A stretch of DNA of 64,000 nucleotides, taken from contig NZ_JBBEOG010000002.1 of assembly GCF_037860835.1 (NCBI RefSeq), positions 372,001 through 436,000 of the forward strand, written 5' to 3'. Made by a program: the position numbers and the translations under genes. This document shows, in pieces, positions 22,187 to 31,607 of the stretch. The notes beneath the pieces are model-generated. The model searched no databases. It was not told the origin of the DNA and saw nothing but the letters and a program-made list of their open reading frames with translations. Every line of letters begins with the position of its first letter. Positions within the stretch are counted from its first letter, which is position 1. Source of the DNA: Aquipuribacter nitratireducens. Lineage in GTDB: Bacteria; Actinomycetota; Actinomycetes; Actinomycetales; JBBAYJ01.

Positions 22187-22192
22187 TAGCGT
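22187..22192 (+). promoter_or_regulatory. -10-like box of the alpha/beta hydrolase
   Basis: TAGCGT, seven bases before GTG 22200. It favours 22200 over the in-frame GTG at 22191. Confidence 0.5.
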
Positions 22193-22199
22193 GCCGGTC

Positions 22200-23003
22200 G
22201 TGACCTCCCCGCCTCCTGGCCAGCTCGAGACCGTCGTCACCGCCGCGGAGGGACCGGTGGAGATCGGGCCGACGACCCGGCTCCCGGCCCGTCGAGAGGA
22301 CGTCGAGCTCCACACCCCCGACGGGCTCCGGCTCGTCGGCGAGCTCGCCCTGCCGCCCGAGCGGGACCCCGTCGCGACGCTCGTCACCCTCCACCCCCTG
22401 CCGACCCACGGCGGGTACATGGACAGCCACGTGTTCCTCAAGGCGTCGTGGCGGCTGCCGGCGCTCGCCGACGTCGCCGTCCTGCGATTCAACCTGCGCG
22501 GCGTCACGAGCCCCCGGGGCACGAGCGAGGGCCGCTTCGACTCCGCCCGCGGCGAGGCGAACGACGTCGCGGCCGCCCTGGCGTACGCCGAGGACCACGA
22601 GCTCCCGCACGTCGCGGTCCTCGGCTGGTCGTTCGGCACCGACCTCGCGCTCATGCACGCCCGGGCACCGGTCGTCGAGCGCCTCGTGCTGCTGTCGCCC
22701 CCGCTGCGCTTCAGCACCGACGACGACCTCGCGTTCTGGGCGGGCGACGGCCGCGACGTCCTCGCGCTCGTGCCCGAGCACGACGACTACCTGCAGCCGG
22801 CGGAGGCCCGGCGCCGCTTCGCCGCCGTCCCCCAGGCGCAGGTGGTCGGCGTCGACGACGCCAAGCACCTGTGGGTCGGCGAGCCGCACGTGCGGACGGT
22901 CCTCGACCGCGTCGTGGCCGCGGTGGTGCCGGGGGCGGGTCCGCTCCCGACGTCGTGGGACGGGCCGTACGAGCGCGTCACCACGCGCGTGCGCCGGGGC
23001 TGA
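22200..23003 (+). CDS. Alpha/beta hydrolase
   Basis: Cytoplasmic serine hydrolase of 267 residues. The nucleophile elbow is GWSFGTD (near residue 142), the oxyanion region is [15 protein letters not shown], the catalytic acid is probably the aspartate of [10 protein letters not shown], and the histidine is in DDAKHLW. The sequence resembles the YfhR/dienelactone-hydrolase-like group that includes alpha/beta hydrolases without an assigned substrate. The gene stands alone between the zinc-ribbon gene and the convergent AI-2E family gene. Confidence 0.85.
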   Translation: MTSPPPGQLETVVTAAEGPVEIGPTTRLPARREDVELHTPDGLRLVGELALPPERDPVATLVTLHPLPTHGGYMDSHVFLKASWRLPALADVAVLRFNLRGVTSPRGTSEGRFDSARGEANDVAAALAYAEDHELPHVAVLGWSFGTDLALMHARAPVVERLVLLSPPLRFSTDDDLAFWAGDGRDVLALVPEHDDYLQPAEARRRFAAVPQAQVVGVDDAKHLWVGEPHVRTVLDRVVAAVVPGAGPLPTSWDGPYERVTTRVRRG

Positions 23004-23023
23004 GCCGCGTTCCGGGGAGGTCG

Positions 23024-24292
23024 TCAGCGCGACTCCTGCCGCGGGTAGACGACCTCCTTCACGACCAGGAGGATCGTCGCGGCGAGGGGGATCGCGACGA
23101 GGGCGCCGATGAGCCCGAGCAGGGACCCGCCCACCAGCGCCGCCACGACGGCGAGGGTGCTCGGCACCGCGACGGTGCGGGCCATGATGCGCGGCAGGAT
23201 CACGTAGTTCTCCACCTGCTGGTAGACGAGGAACCACACCGCGAGCACGATCCCGTCCGACAGGTCCCCGAGCGCCGCCACGGTGCACGCGAGCACGGCG
23301 CCGATCGTCGCGCCGATGAGCGGGATGAGGCCGAAGACGCCCACGGCGAAGGCGAGCGCGACGGAGTAGCGCACGTCGAGCACCGTCATGACGACGAAGG
23401 CGAGGAGGCCGTTGAGCGAGGCGACGCCCAGCTGCCCGAGCACGTACCCGCCCACGCGGCGCTGCGCCTCCTCCCCGATCCGCTGGACCCGCTCGCGGCG
23501 GCTGAGCGGGACGAGCCGGTAGACGCCCGCCGTCACGCTGCGCAGCGACGCGAGGAAGTACAGCGTGAGGACGAGCACGAGCAGGACGCTGAACACGCCG
23601 GTGATGACCGCCCGGCCGGCCCCGAGGACGCCGCCGAACAGCGCGTCGATGGTCGTGCTGCTCCGCAGCCGGTTCTCCAGCTCGGTGTTGATGCGCTCGA
23701 AGAGCCCGAACTGCGCGTCCAGGGACTGCGCCACCTGGCTCTGCTCGATCCGCCGGGCGTAGAACGGGGAGACCCGGATGAGCTGGCTGCCCTCCTCGAC
23801 GACGAGGGGGGCGACGGCGGCGATGAAGCCCCCGACCGCCCCGAGCAGCAGGACGAAGGTGACCGCCACGGCGGCCGGACGCGGGAGCCGGTGCCGCTCG
23901 AGGAAGGTGACGAAGGGGTCGAGGCTCAGCGCGAGGAACAGCGAGGCGAAGACGAGCGTGACGATCTGGCCCGCCTGCACGACGGCCTGCACGAGGGCGA
24001 TCGCGAGCAGCACCCCGAGCGCGCCCACGAAGCCGAGGGCGAACGCCGAGGCACCGCTCGGGCGGGGCCGTGACATCACGTCGACGACGCGGTGCGTCGC
24101 CTCCGGGCCGCGGGCCCCCAGCGCGGTGACGGGATCGGCTGCGGGATCGGCTGCGGGGTCGGCGGGAGCGCGCGAGGCGTCGTGACCTTCGGGGCTGCGG
24201 TGCTCGTCCCCCGCCGCGTGCGCGCCCCCGGGCGCCGCCTCGGGCGACCCCGACGGGGGTGCCGACGCGGCACCGGCGCGCGTGCTGCTCAC
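23024..24292 (-). CDS. AI-2E family transporter
   Basis: Polytopic inner-membrane protein (PF01594-type; TqsA/YdiK/YhhT-like) with about eight TM helices in residues 75-410. Members export autoinducer-2 or work as Na+/H+ antiporters; the true substrate here is unknown. The first 70 residues are a charged Ala/Pro/Asp-rich cytoplasmic extension including a short ADPAADP repeat. GTG 24292 is chosen because TACCGT lies seven bases upstream; an internal ATG near residue 72 would remove only the extension. Confidence 0.88.
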   Translation of the reverse strand: MSSTRAGAASAPPSGSPEAAPGGAHAAGDEHRSPEGHDASRAPADPAADPAADPVTALGARGPEATHRVVDVMSRPRPSGASAFALGFVGALGVLLAIALVQAVVQAGQIVTLVFASLFLALSLDPFVTFLERHRLPRPAAVAVTFVLLLGAVGGFIAAVAPLVVEEGSQLIRVSPFYARRIEQSQVAQSLDAQFGLFERINTELENRLRSSTTIDALFGGVLGAGRAVITGVFSVLLVLVLTLYFLASLRSVTAGVYRLVPLSRRERVQRIGEEAQRRVGGYVLGQLGVASLNGLLAFVVMTVLDVRYSVALAFAVGVFGLIPLIGATIGAVLACTVAALGDLSDGIVLAVWFLVYQQVENYVILPRIMARTVAVPSTLAVVAALVGGSLLGLIGALVAIPLAATILLVVKEVVYPRQESR

Positions 24293-24299
24293 ACCGTCG

Positions 24300-24305
24300 A
24301 CGGTA
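24300..24305 (-). promoter_or_regulatory. -10-like box of the AI-2E family gene
   Basis: TACCGT on the minus strand, seven bases before GTG 24292. It supports the long N-terminal extension being translated. Confidence 0.5.
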
Positions 24306-24329
24306 GCCCGGCGGCGTGCGGACCGGGGG

Positions 24330-25712
<1,383 letters not shown>

Positions 25713-25817
25713 GCGGGCTCCTGGGTCCTCAGGGTGGTCGGTGCGGGCGGTGACGGGGCTGCACCCGAGGGTAGTCGGGCGCACCCCGTCGGCGGCATCC
25801 CCCGGACGCGCGGTCGT

Positions 25818-25832
25818 GCCGGTGCCACCGGC
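25818..25832 (-). terminator. Small hairpin after the epimerase gene
   Basis: GCCGG and CCGGC flank a 5-nt loop two bases downstream of the epimerase stop on the minus strand. The stem is short and there is no U-tract. The remainder of the 121-nt gap to the coiled-coil gene shows only that gene's AGGAG site. Confidence 0.3.
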
Positions 25833-25833
25833 G

Positions 25834-26334
25834 TCACGGCAGCGCCCCGACGGGCTCGACGAGCTCCACGAGGACCCCGCCGCAGTCCTTGGGGTGGGCG
25901 AACACGACCCGGCTGCCCCCGGTGCCCCGACGAGGCGTGTCCGACAGCACCCGCACCCCCCGACCCCGCAGGTGGGCGGCGGCCGCCTCGACGTCGACGA
26001 CCCGCACGGCCAGCTGCTGCAGGCCGGGACCGCTGCGGTCGAGGAAGCGGGCGATCGGCGACGTCGGGGACGTCGGCGCGAGCAGCTGCACCAGGGTGGC
26101 CCCGCGGCCGGCGTCGGGCGCCGCGACCATCGCCTCGTCGACCTGCTGCTCGTCGTTGCGCTCCCGGTGCGTGCACACGAGGCCGAGGACGTCGGCGTAC
26201 CAGCGCAGCGCCTCGTCGAGGTCCGCCACCGCGACCCCGACGTGGTCGACGCCGAGCACGCCCGGGAGCCCCGCGAGCGCGCCCCCCGCGGCCGTCGCCG
26301 CGCCGTCGTGGCCCGTGTCCTCCGCTGCTCCCAC
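25834..26334 (-). CDS. Methylmalonyl-CoA epimerase
   Basis: Vicinal-oxygen-chelate metalloenzyme that interconverts (2S)- and (2R)-methylmalonyl-CoA. In 166 residues it shows two VOC modules: [19 protein letters not shown] with the first metal histidine and TLVQLLAP, then [17 protein letters not shown] and a C-terminal metal glutamate in VLVELVEP. The DCGGVLVEL ending is typical. GTG 26334 is chosen because TACCGT lies seven bases upstream; GTG 26343 would add three residues. It diverges from the thiolase. Confidence 0.9.
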   Translation of the reverse strand: MGAAEDTGHDGAATAAGGALAGLPGVLGVDHVGVAVADLDEALRWYADVLGLVCTHRERNDEQQVDEAMVAAPDAGRGATLVQLLAPTSPTSPIARFLDRSGPGLQQLAVRVVDVEAAAAHLRGRGVRVLSDTPRRGTGGSRVVFAHPKDCGGVLVELVEPVGALP

Positions 26335-26341
26335 GCCCGTC

Positions 26342-26347
26342 ACGGTA
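26342..26347 (-). promoter_or_regulatory. -10-like box of the epimerase
   Basis: TACCGT on the minus strand, seven bases before GTG 26334. It lies only 16 bp from the oppositely oriented thiolase box. Confidence 0.45.
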
Positions 26348-26363
26348 ACCCGCGCCCGAGGGC

Positions 26364-26369
26364 TAGCGT
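26364..26369 (+). promoter_or_regulatory. -10-like box of the thiolase
   Basis: TAGCGT, seven bases before ATG 26377. The 42-bp gap between the two starts leaves no room for a Shine-Dalgarno leader. Confidence 0.5.
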
Positions 26370-26376
26370 GGGGGCC

Positions 26377-27597
26377 ATGGCCTCCGTCATCGTCGCCGGC
26401 GCCCGCACCCCGATGGGGCGCCTCCAGGGATCCCTCTCCTCCCTCACCGCCCCGCAGCTCGCGGGCGCGGCGATCCGCGGGGCCGTCGAGCGGTCCGGCA
26501 TCGCTCCCGACGAGGTCGACCACGTCGTCATGGGGCAGGTGCTCCAGGCCGGGGTGGGGCAGTCGCCGGCCCGGCAGGCGGCCGTCGCCGGGGGGCTGCC
26601 GATGACCGTCCCCGCGACGGCCGTCAACAAGGTGTGCCTGTCCGGGCTGCACGCGGTCGTCGTCGCCGACCTCATGATCCGCGCGGGCCTCGCCGACGTC
26701 GTCGTCGCCGGCGGCACGGAGTCGATGTCGCAGGCGCCCCACCTGCTGCCGGGCAGCCGACGCGGCCACACCTTCGGCGACGTCGCCCTCCTCGACCACA
26801 TGGCGTACGACGGGCTGCGCGACACCTTCACCGCCCAGGCGATGGGCGGGCTCACCGACGCGGCCAACACCCCCGGGACGACGGAGCACGCCGGCCGCGC
26901 GACGTTCACCCGGGAGCAGCAGGACGCCTTCGCCGCCCGCTCGCACCAGCGCGCCGCGGCGGCGTGGAAGGACGGCCGCTTCGCCGACGAGGTGGTGGCG
27001 GTCGCGGTGCCGCAGCGCAAGGGCGACCCGCTCGTCGTCACCGAGGACGAGGGCGTCCGGCCCGACACGACCGTGGAGTCCCTCGCCCGGCTCCGCCCGG
27101 CGTTCCGTGCCGACGGCACCGTGACGGCCGGCTCCGCGTCGCAGATCTCCGACGGCGCCGCCGCGCTCGTCGTCGCCCGCAAGGAGCTGGTCGAGGAGCG
27201 CGGGCTGCCGTGGCTGGCGGAGGTAGGGGAGAGCGGCAGCGTCGCGGGCCCGGACTCCACCCTCCAGACCCAGCCGTCGGCCGCGATCCGGGCCGCGTGC
27301 GCCCGCGCCGGCGTCGACGCCGCCGCGCTCGACCGCTACGAGATCAACGAGGCGTTCGCCGTCGTCGGGCTCGCGTCCGTGGCGGACCTCGGCCTGCCGG
27401 ACGAGGTCGCCGACGCCCGGGTCAACGTCAACGGCGGCGCCATCGCCCTCGGCCACCCGATCGGCATGTCGGGGGCGCGGCTGCTCCTCACGCTCGCCCT
27501 CGAGCTGCGGCGCACCGGCGGCGGGGTCGGGGCCGCGGCCCTGTGCGGCGGTGGCGGGCAGGGCGACGCCCTGCTCCTCCACGTCCCGCGGGCCTGA
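26377..27597 (+). CDS. Acetyl-CoA C-acetyltransferase (thiolase)
   Basis: Condenses two acetyl-CoA to acetoacetyl-CoA, or the reverse thiolysis. The 406 residues carry the acyl-accepting cysteine C87 in [11 protein letters not shown], the NEAF motif ([10 protein letters not shown]), the [10 protein letters not shown] histidine motif and the catalytic CGGGGQGDA at the C-terminus. Length is usual. The stop overlaps the meaB start (TGATG), placing the thiolase in one operon with the mutase chaperone. Confidence 0.95.
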   Translation: MASVIVAGARTPMGRLQGSLSSLTAPQLAGAAIRGAVERSGIAPDEVDHVVMGQVLQAGVGQSPARQAAVAGGLPMTVPATAVNKVCLSGLHAVVVADLMIRAGLADVVVAGGTESMSQAPHLLPGSRRGHTFGDVALLDHMAYDGLRDTFTAQAMGGLTDAANTPGTTEHAGRATFTREQQDAFAARSHQRAAAAWKDGRFADEVVAVAVPQRKGDPLVVTEDEGVRPDTTVESLARLRPAFRADGTVTAGSASQISDGAAALVVARKELVEERGLPWLAEVGESGSVAGPDSTLQTQPSAAIRAACARAGVDAAALDRYEINEAFAVVGLASVADLGLPDEVADARVNVNGGAIALGHPIGMSGARLLLTLALELRRTGGGVGAAALCGGGGQGDALLLHVPRA

Positions 27598-28580
27598 TGC
27601 CGGCACGTTCCCGGCGGAGCCGTCGACTCGACGTCCCCGCCGAGCTCGCGGCCGCCCGGGAGGGGTCGCACCGCGCGGTCGCGCGCCTGGTGTCGGTCGT
27701 CTCCGACGGCGGCCCGCAGCTGCGCGAGGTCGTGGCCGCCCTCGCCGACGGCTCGGGTGACCAGGCGTGGGTCGTCGGGGTGACCGGGTCCCCCGGCGTG
27801 GGGAAGTCGACGACCGTCGCCGCGCTCGTCACCGCGCTGCGCGAGGAGGGCGCGCGGGTCGGCGTCCTCGCGGTCGACCCCTCCTCGCCCTTCTCGGGCG
27901 GTGCGCTCCTCGGCGACCGCGTCCGCATGGGCGTCCACGCCCTCGACCCCGGGGTGTACGTGCGCTCGATGGCCTCGCGAGGCCACCTCGGTGGCCTCGC
28001 GGCCGCGACGCCCCAGGCGGTCCGTGTGCTCGAGGCGGCCGGGGTCGACGTCGTCGTCGTCGAGACCGTCGGGGTGGGGCAGAGCGAGGTCGAGGTCGCG
28101 GGCCTCGCCGACACCACGGTCGTGCTGCTCGCCCCGGGGATGGGCGACGGGGTCCAGGCGGCCAAGGCCGGCATCCTCGAGGTCGCCGACGTGCTGTGCG
28201 TCAACAAGGCCGACCGGGACGGCGCCGACGCGACCGTCCGGGAGCTCCGGCAGTCGGTCGCGCTCGGCGCGGACGGCCGGGCGCCGGGGGACTGGCGGCC
28301 GAGCGTCGTGCGGAGCGTCGCCGCGGGCGGCGACGTCGCCGAGCTCGTCGACGCGGTCCGGGCGCACCAGCGGTGGGCGCGCGAGCACGACGCGGTCGTC
28401 CCCCGGCGGCTGCGCCGCGCCGCGGCCGAGGTCAGCGCCATCGCCCTGGCCCGGCTCCGCCGGACCTTCGGCCAGCCCGGCGAGGGCGGGCTGCTCGACG
28501 ACGTCGCCGGTGAGGTCGCGGCCGGCCGCCTCGACGCCTTCACCGCCGCCGACCGGCTCGTCGCGGAGGTCGAGGGCTAG
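27597..28580 (+). CDS. meaB: MeaB/ArgK-type GTPase, acyl-CoA mutase chaperone
   Basis: G3E-family P-loop GTPase that gates AdoCbl delivery to, and protects, B12-dependent acyl-CoA mutases. In 327 residues: Walker A GVTGSPGVGKST, VDPSSPFSGGALLGDRVRM, the switch/Walker B region VVVVETVGVGQSEVEV, the base motif NKAD and a C-terminal helical dimerisation arm. It is the partner expected for the mutase at 37.2 kb and the adenosyltransferase at 20 kb, though unlinked to both. Its TAG stop is part of the -10-like box of the next gene. Confidence 0.95.
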   Translation: MPARSRRSRRLDVPAELAAAREGSHRAVARLVSVVSDGGPQLREVVAALADGSGDQAWVVGVTGSPGVGKSTTVAALVTALREEGARVGVLAVDPSSPFSGGALLGDRVRMGVHALDPGVYVRSMASRGHLGGLAAATPQAVRVLEAAGVDVVVVETVGVGQSEVEVAGLADTTVVLLAPGMGDGVQAAKAGILEVADVLCVNKADRDGADATVRELRQSVALGADGRAPGDWRPSVVRSVAAGGDVAELVDAVRAHQRWAREHDAVVPRRLRRAAAEVSAIALARLRRTFGQPGEGGLLDDVAGEVAAGRLDAFTAADRLVAEVEG

Positions 28581-28583
28581 CCT
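28578..28583 (+). promoter_or_regulatory. -10-like box overlapping the meaB stop
   Basis: TAGCCT begins with the meaB TAG stop and ends six bases before GTG 28590. Confidence 0.4.
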
Positions 28584-28589
28584 CGGCGC

Positions 28590-28901
28590 GTGCTCGTCGC
28601 CTTCTCCCTCGCCCCGTCCACCGCCGCCCCGGACGGCTCCGTGTCCGAGGCCGTCGCCGAGTGCGTGCGCCTGGTCCGCGCCTCCGGCCTGCCCAACCGC
28701 ACCGACGCCATGTTCACGACCCTGGAGGGCGAGTGGGACGAGTGCATGGACGTCGTCCGACGCTGCGTCGACACGCTCGCGGCGACGGCGCCGCGGGTGT
28801 CGCTCGTCCTCAAGGCGGACGTCCGGCCGGGCCGCAGCGGCGAGCTCGACGGCAAGGTCGAGCGGCTCGAGGCGGCGATCGGTCGCGCTGCGGCCGGGTG
28901 A
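28590..28901 (+). CDS. Thiamine-binding protein (MTH1187/YqgV family)
   Basis: Small ferredoxin-like-fold protein of 103 residues with the family pattern: VAFSLAPS at the N-terminus, VSEAVAECVRLVRASGLPN, then AMFTTLEGEWDECMDVVRRC and VSLVLKADVRPG. The family binds thiamine or related molecules as oligomers; cellular role unclear. Nine bases separate it from meaB, so read-through is possible despite its own promoter-like box. A 14-bp hairpin follows. Confidence 0.88.
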   Translation: MLVAFSLAPSTAAPDGSVSEAVAECVRLVRASGLPNRTDAMFTTLEGEWDECMDVVRRCVDTLAATAPRVSLVLKADVRPGRSGELDGKVERLEAAIGRAAAG

Positions 28902-28909
28902 GGGGGACG

Positions 28910-28950
28910 GGGTCGCGGCCGGTGGGCAAGGGGACGACCGGCCGCGACCC
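28910..28950. terminator. Bidirectional terminator
   Basis: GGGTCGCGGCCGGT (28910-28923) pairs perfectly with ACCGGCCGCGACCC (28937-28950) around a 13-nt loop. The 14-bp stem occupies most of the 52-nt gap between converging genes, serving both the thiamine-binding gene and the EAL gene. Confidence 0.75.
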
Positions 28951-28953
28951 GGT

Positions 28954-30420
28954 CTAGCAGGCGGCTGCCTCCCGGCTGCCGAGGAAGGGCCCTGCGGCCT
29001 CGCCGAACAGGCTCGGCAGGGCCGGGGCGTCGTCGCCGAAGTCGATGGGCGCCACCGCGCCGCCGTCGAGGACCGGGCCGAGCCGGCCGGACCCCTCGAG
29101 CTGCTCGGCGCCGACGGGGCGCTGGAAGTGGTAGCCCTGCGCCTTGTCGCAGCCGAGTCCCCGCAGCACCCCCGCCTGACGCGGGGTCTCCACGCCCTCC
29201 CCGACGACGTCGAGCCCGAGGCCACGCGCGAGCCCCACGACCGACTCGACGAGCAGGGCGTCCCGGCGGTCGACGCCGAGGCCCCGGACGAAGCTCCGGT
29301 CGATCTTCAGGCGGGTGACGGGGAAGCTCTGCAGGTAGCTGAGCGTCGAGTACGCGGTGCCGAAGTCGTCGAGGGCGAGGCCGACGCCGAGCGCCCGCAG
29401 CTCGTCGAGCTGTGCGAGGGTCCACTCGTCCCCGGACTGCAGGAGCACGGTCTCGGTCAGCTCGAGGGTGAGGGCGCCGGCGGGCAGGCCGCTGCGGTCG
29501 AGGGCGTCGGCGACGAGCTCGGCGAGGCAGCCGCGGGCGAGGTGGTGCCCCGAGACGTTGACCGACAGCTCGAGGTCGGCGGCGTCGGGGCGCGTGCGCC
29601 GCCAGTGCGCCACCTGGCTGCACGCCTCCTCGAGGACGAGGGCGTCGAGCGCGAGGACCACGTGGTCGGCCTCCGCCTGCGGGAGGAAGGCGGCGGGGGG
29701 GAGCAGGCCGAGGTCGGGGTGCTCCCACCGGACGAGCGCCTCCACCCCGACGAGCGCGCCGTCGTCGAGCGAGACGATGGGCTGGTAGTACGGCACGAAC
29801 TGGCCCGACGCGAGCCCGTCGGCCACGTCGAGGACCCCGGCCAGGTCGTGCGTCCGTCCGTCGGCGGCCGGTTCCGCCGCGGGAGCGGGGCGCGCTGGGA
29901 CGACGGCCGGGGTGCCGGGCAGGTCGGCGTGGAGCCGGACGAGGTGGGACTCCGCGACGGTCGCGAGCTCGCCGAGGGCGTCCCGGAGGTCGTCGGAGAG
30001 CTGGAGGACCCCCGCGTCGACGACGCAGAGGGCCCCGAGGGGCAGTCCCCCCGGGCCGTGGAGGGGGATGCCGTGGTACGACCGCACGCCGGCGGCGACC
30101 ACGGGACCGTCGGCGAACCGCTCGTCGCACGTGAGGTCGGCGAGGTGGAGGGGGGCGTCGTGGGCGACCGCCCACGCGCACATCGCGTCCTCCCGCTGCA
30201 GGGGCTCGCGACCGGTCCCGGTGGCGGCGACGACCCGGACGGTCGACTCGTCGACGAGGGTCACCATCGCCCCGCCGGCACCCGTGGTCCGCGCCGCCAG
30301 CGACGTGAGCGCGTCGAGGACCGTGTCCTCGGCGCCCACGACCGCCCGCGTCGCACGGACGCCGGCGACGCGGGCCGACTCCGCGGGGTGGAGGGGGACG
30401 AGGGCCTGTCGCCGGCTCAC
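28954..30420 (-). CDS. GAF-EAL cyclic-di-GMP phosphodiesterase
   Basis: Predicted cytoplasmic enzyme hydrolysing c-di-GMP to pGpG, 488 residues. A GAF sensor domain covers about residues 10-155 (MVTLVDESTVRVVAATG, SYHGIPLHGPGGLPLGALCVVD). The EAL domain covers about 180-430 with all expected catalytic elements: GVEALVRW, SVNVSGHHL, ELTETVLL, LALDDFGTAYST, KIDRSFV, GEGVET and QGYHFQRP. No GGDEF domain. GTG 30420 overlaps the stop of the upstream unknown gene (GTGA). It is the last gene of a leftward signalling operon and its probable output. Confidence 0.93.
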   Translation of the reverse strand: MSRRQALVPLHPAESARVAGVRATRAVVGAEDTVLDALTSLAARTTGAGGAMVTLVDESTVRVVAATGTGREPLQREDAMCAWAVAHDAPLHLADLTCDERFADGPVVAAGVRSYHGIPLHGPGGLPLGALCVVDAGVLQLSDDLRDALGELATVAESHLVRLHADLPGTPAVVPARPAPAAEPAADGRTHDLAGVLDVADGLASGQFVPYYQPIVSLDDGALVGVEALVRWEHPDLGLLPPAAFLPQAEADHVVLALDALVLEEACSQVAHWRRTRPDAADLELSVNVSGHHLARGCLAELVADALDRSGLPAGALTLELTETVLLQSGDEWTLAQLDELRALGVGLALDDFGTAYSTLSYLQSFPVTRLKIDRSFVRGLGVDRRDALLVESVVGLARGLGLDVVGEGVETPRQAGVLRGLGCDKAQGYHFQRPVGAEQLEGSGRLGPVLDGGAVAPIDFGDDAPALPSLFGEAAGPFLGSREAAAC

Positions 30421-30848
30421 GCCGTCACCGCCGTCGGGCGGGTCACCGTGGCCGGTGGGCACACGCACGTCGAGCCGTCGAGGCCGAGGCCGCGCAGGTG
30501 CCGGGCCAGCGACGTACGGGTCAGCCGGCGGCGGGGGAGCGTGGAGTCGACCGCGGGGTCCGGCTCGTCGAGGCGGAGGTCGCTGATGCTCAGCAGGTGC
30601 GTCGAGATCGTCCGGGGGAGGCGCTCGCGCAGCGGGCCCGCGGGGGTGCGCGCCGGGTCGAGGGCGACGACGAGCCGGGTCGTCCCGGACCCGGACGCGA
30701 GCCACGTGAGGAGGTGGGAGCCGCGCGCGAGGCCGAGCGGCAGCAGCAGCGGGGGCGTGGCGTGACGCACGAGCGCGCGGACGTGGGCGTCCGGGTGCAC
30801 GACGACGAGCCGCGGGCGGCACGCGCACGAGACGACGTCGAGGTCCAC
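30417..30848 (-). CDS. Unknown protein coupled to the EAL gene
   Basis: A 143-residue soluble protein that I do not recognise. It is Leu/Arg/Thr-rich with cysteines at both ends (SCACRP near residue 7 and CVCPP near 128), a hydrophobic centre around LLLPLGLARGSHLLTWLASG, and no TM helix. Evidence for reality: it overlaps the EAL start by four bases and has actinobacterial third-position bias throughout. CACAGT ends seven bases before its GTG. Position between response regulator and phosphodiesterase suggests a signalling or regulatory part. Confidence 0.65.
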   Translation of the reverse strand: MDLDVVSCACRPRLVVVHPDAHVRALVRHATPPLLLPLGLARGSHLLTWLASGSGTTRLVVALDPARTPAGPLRERLPRTISTHLLSISDLRLDEPDPAVDSTLPRRRLTRTSLARHLRGLGLDGSTCVCPPATVTRPTAVTA

Positions 30849-30941
30849 GCCGGTGACTGTGTCCCCACGACCTGTCGGGAACCTGAGGCGCTGCGCCGAA
30901 CGGGTGACGCCGGGGGGGTCGCGACACGTCGGCCGGCGACG

Positions 30942-31607
30942 TCAGCCCAGGCGGTAGCCGACGCCCCGGACCGTGCGCAGGACCGACGTGTCGAAGGGGC
31001 GGTCGAGCTTGCCGCGCACCCCCGAGACGAGGACGTCGAGGGCGTTGTCCGTGACGTCGCTCGCGAAGTCCCACAGGGTGGCCGCGATGGTGTCGCGCGA
31101 GACGACGCGGCCCCCGTGGCGGGCGAGCAGCTCGACGAGGGCGTACTCGCGGCCCGCGAGCGGCACGTCACCGCCCTGCCGCGTCACCGTCCGCGCGGTC
31201 GGGTCCACCACGACGTCCGCGACCTCGTACCGCAGCTGCACCGCGCGGTCGGCGCGCCGACCGAGGGCGCGCAGCCGGGCCTCGAGCTCGGCGAGGTGGA
31301 ACGGCTTGGGCAGGTAGTCGTCGGCGCCGGCGTCGAGGCCCTCGACACGGTGCGCCAGCGCGCCGCGGCCGGTCAGCATGAGGACGGGCGTGTGGTCGCC
31401 GCCCGCGCGGAGGGTTCGGCAGACGTCGATGCCGTCCCGCCCCGGCAGGTCGACGTCGAGCACGACGACGTCGTAGTCCTGCTCCCCGGCGAGCCACAGC
31501 GCCTCCTCGCCGTCGGCGACGAGGTCGGCGACGTGGCCCTCCTCCTGGAGGCGCGCGAGCAGCAGCGGCCCCAGGTCCGGGTCGTCCTCCACGAGCAGGA
31601 GCCTCAT
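30942..31607 (-). CDS. OmpR-family response regulator
   Basis: Two-component transcription factor of 221 residues. The receiver domain (1-115) has the acidic pair E7-D8-D9, the phospho-acceptor D51 in VVVLDVDLPG, a conserved threonine in VLMLTGRG and the lysine in LPKPFHL. The C-terminal winged helix (about 125-220) contains LAGREYALVELLARHGGRVVSRD and LRTVRGVGYRLG. The ATG overlaps the stop of the hybrid kinase, so kinase and regulator are made together. Targets unknown; the downstream unknown and EAL genes are candidates. Confidence 0.95.
   Translation of the reverse strand: MRLLLVEDDPDLGPLLLARLQEEGHVADLVADGEEALWLAGEQDYDVVVLDVDLPGRDGIDVCRTLRAGGDHTPVLMLTGRGALAHRVEGLDAGADDYLPKPFHLAELEARLRALGRRADRAVQLRYEVADVVVDPTARTVTRQGGDVPLAGREYALVELLARHGGRVVSRDTIAATLWDFASDVTDNALDVLVSGVRGKLDRPFDTSVLRTVRGVGYRLG

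Noticed and set aside
28954-30420. Degenerate GGDEF domain in the EAL protein
   Set aside because: The sequence before the EAL domain reads as GAF; no GG(D/E)EF-like motif or inhibitory site is present.
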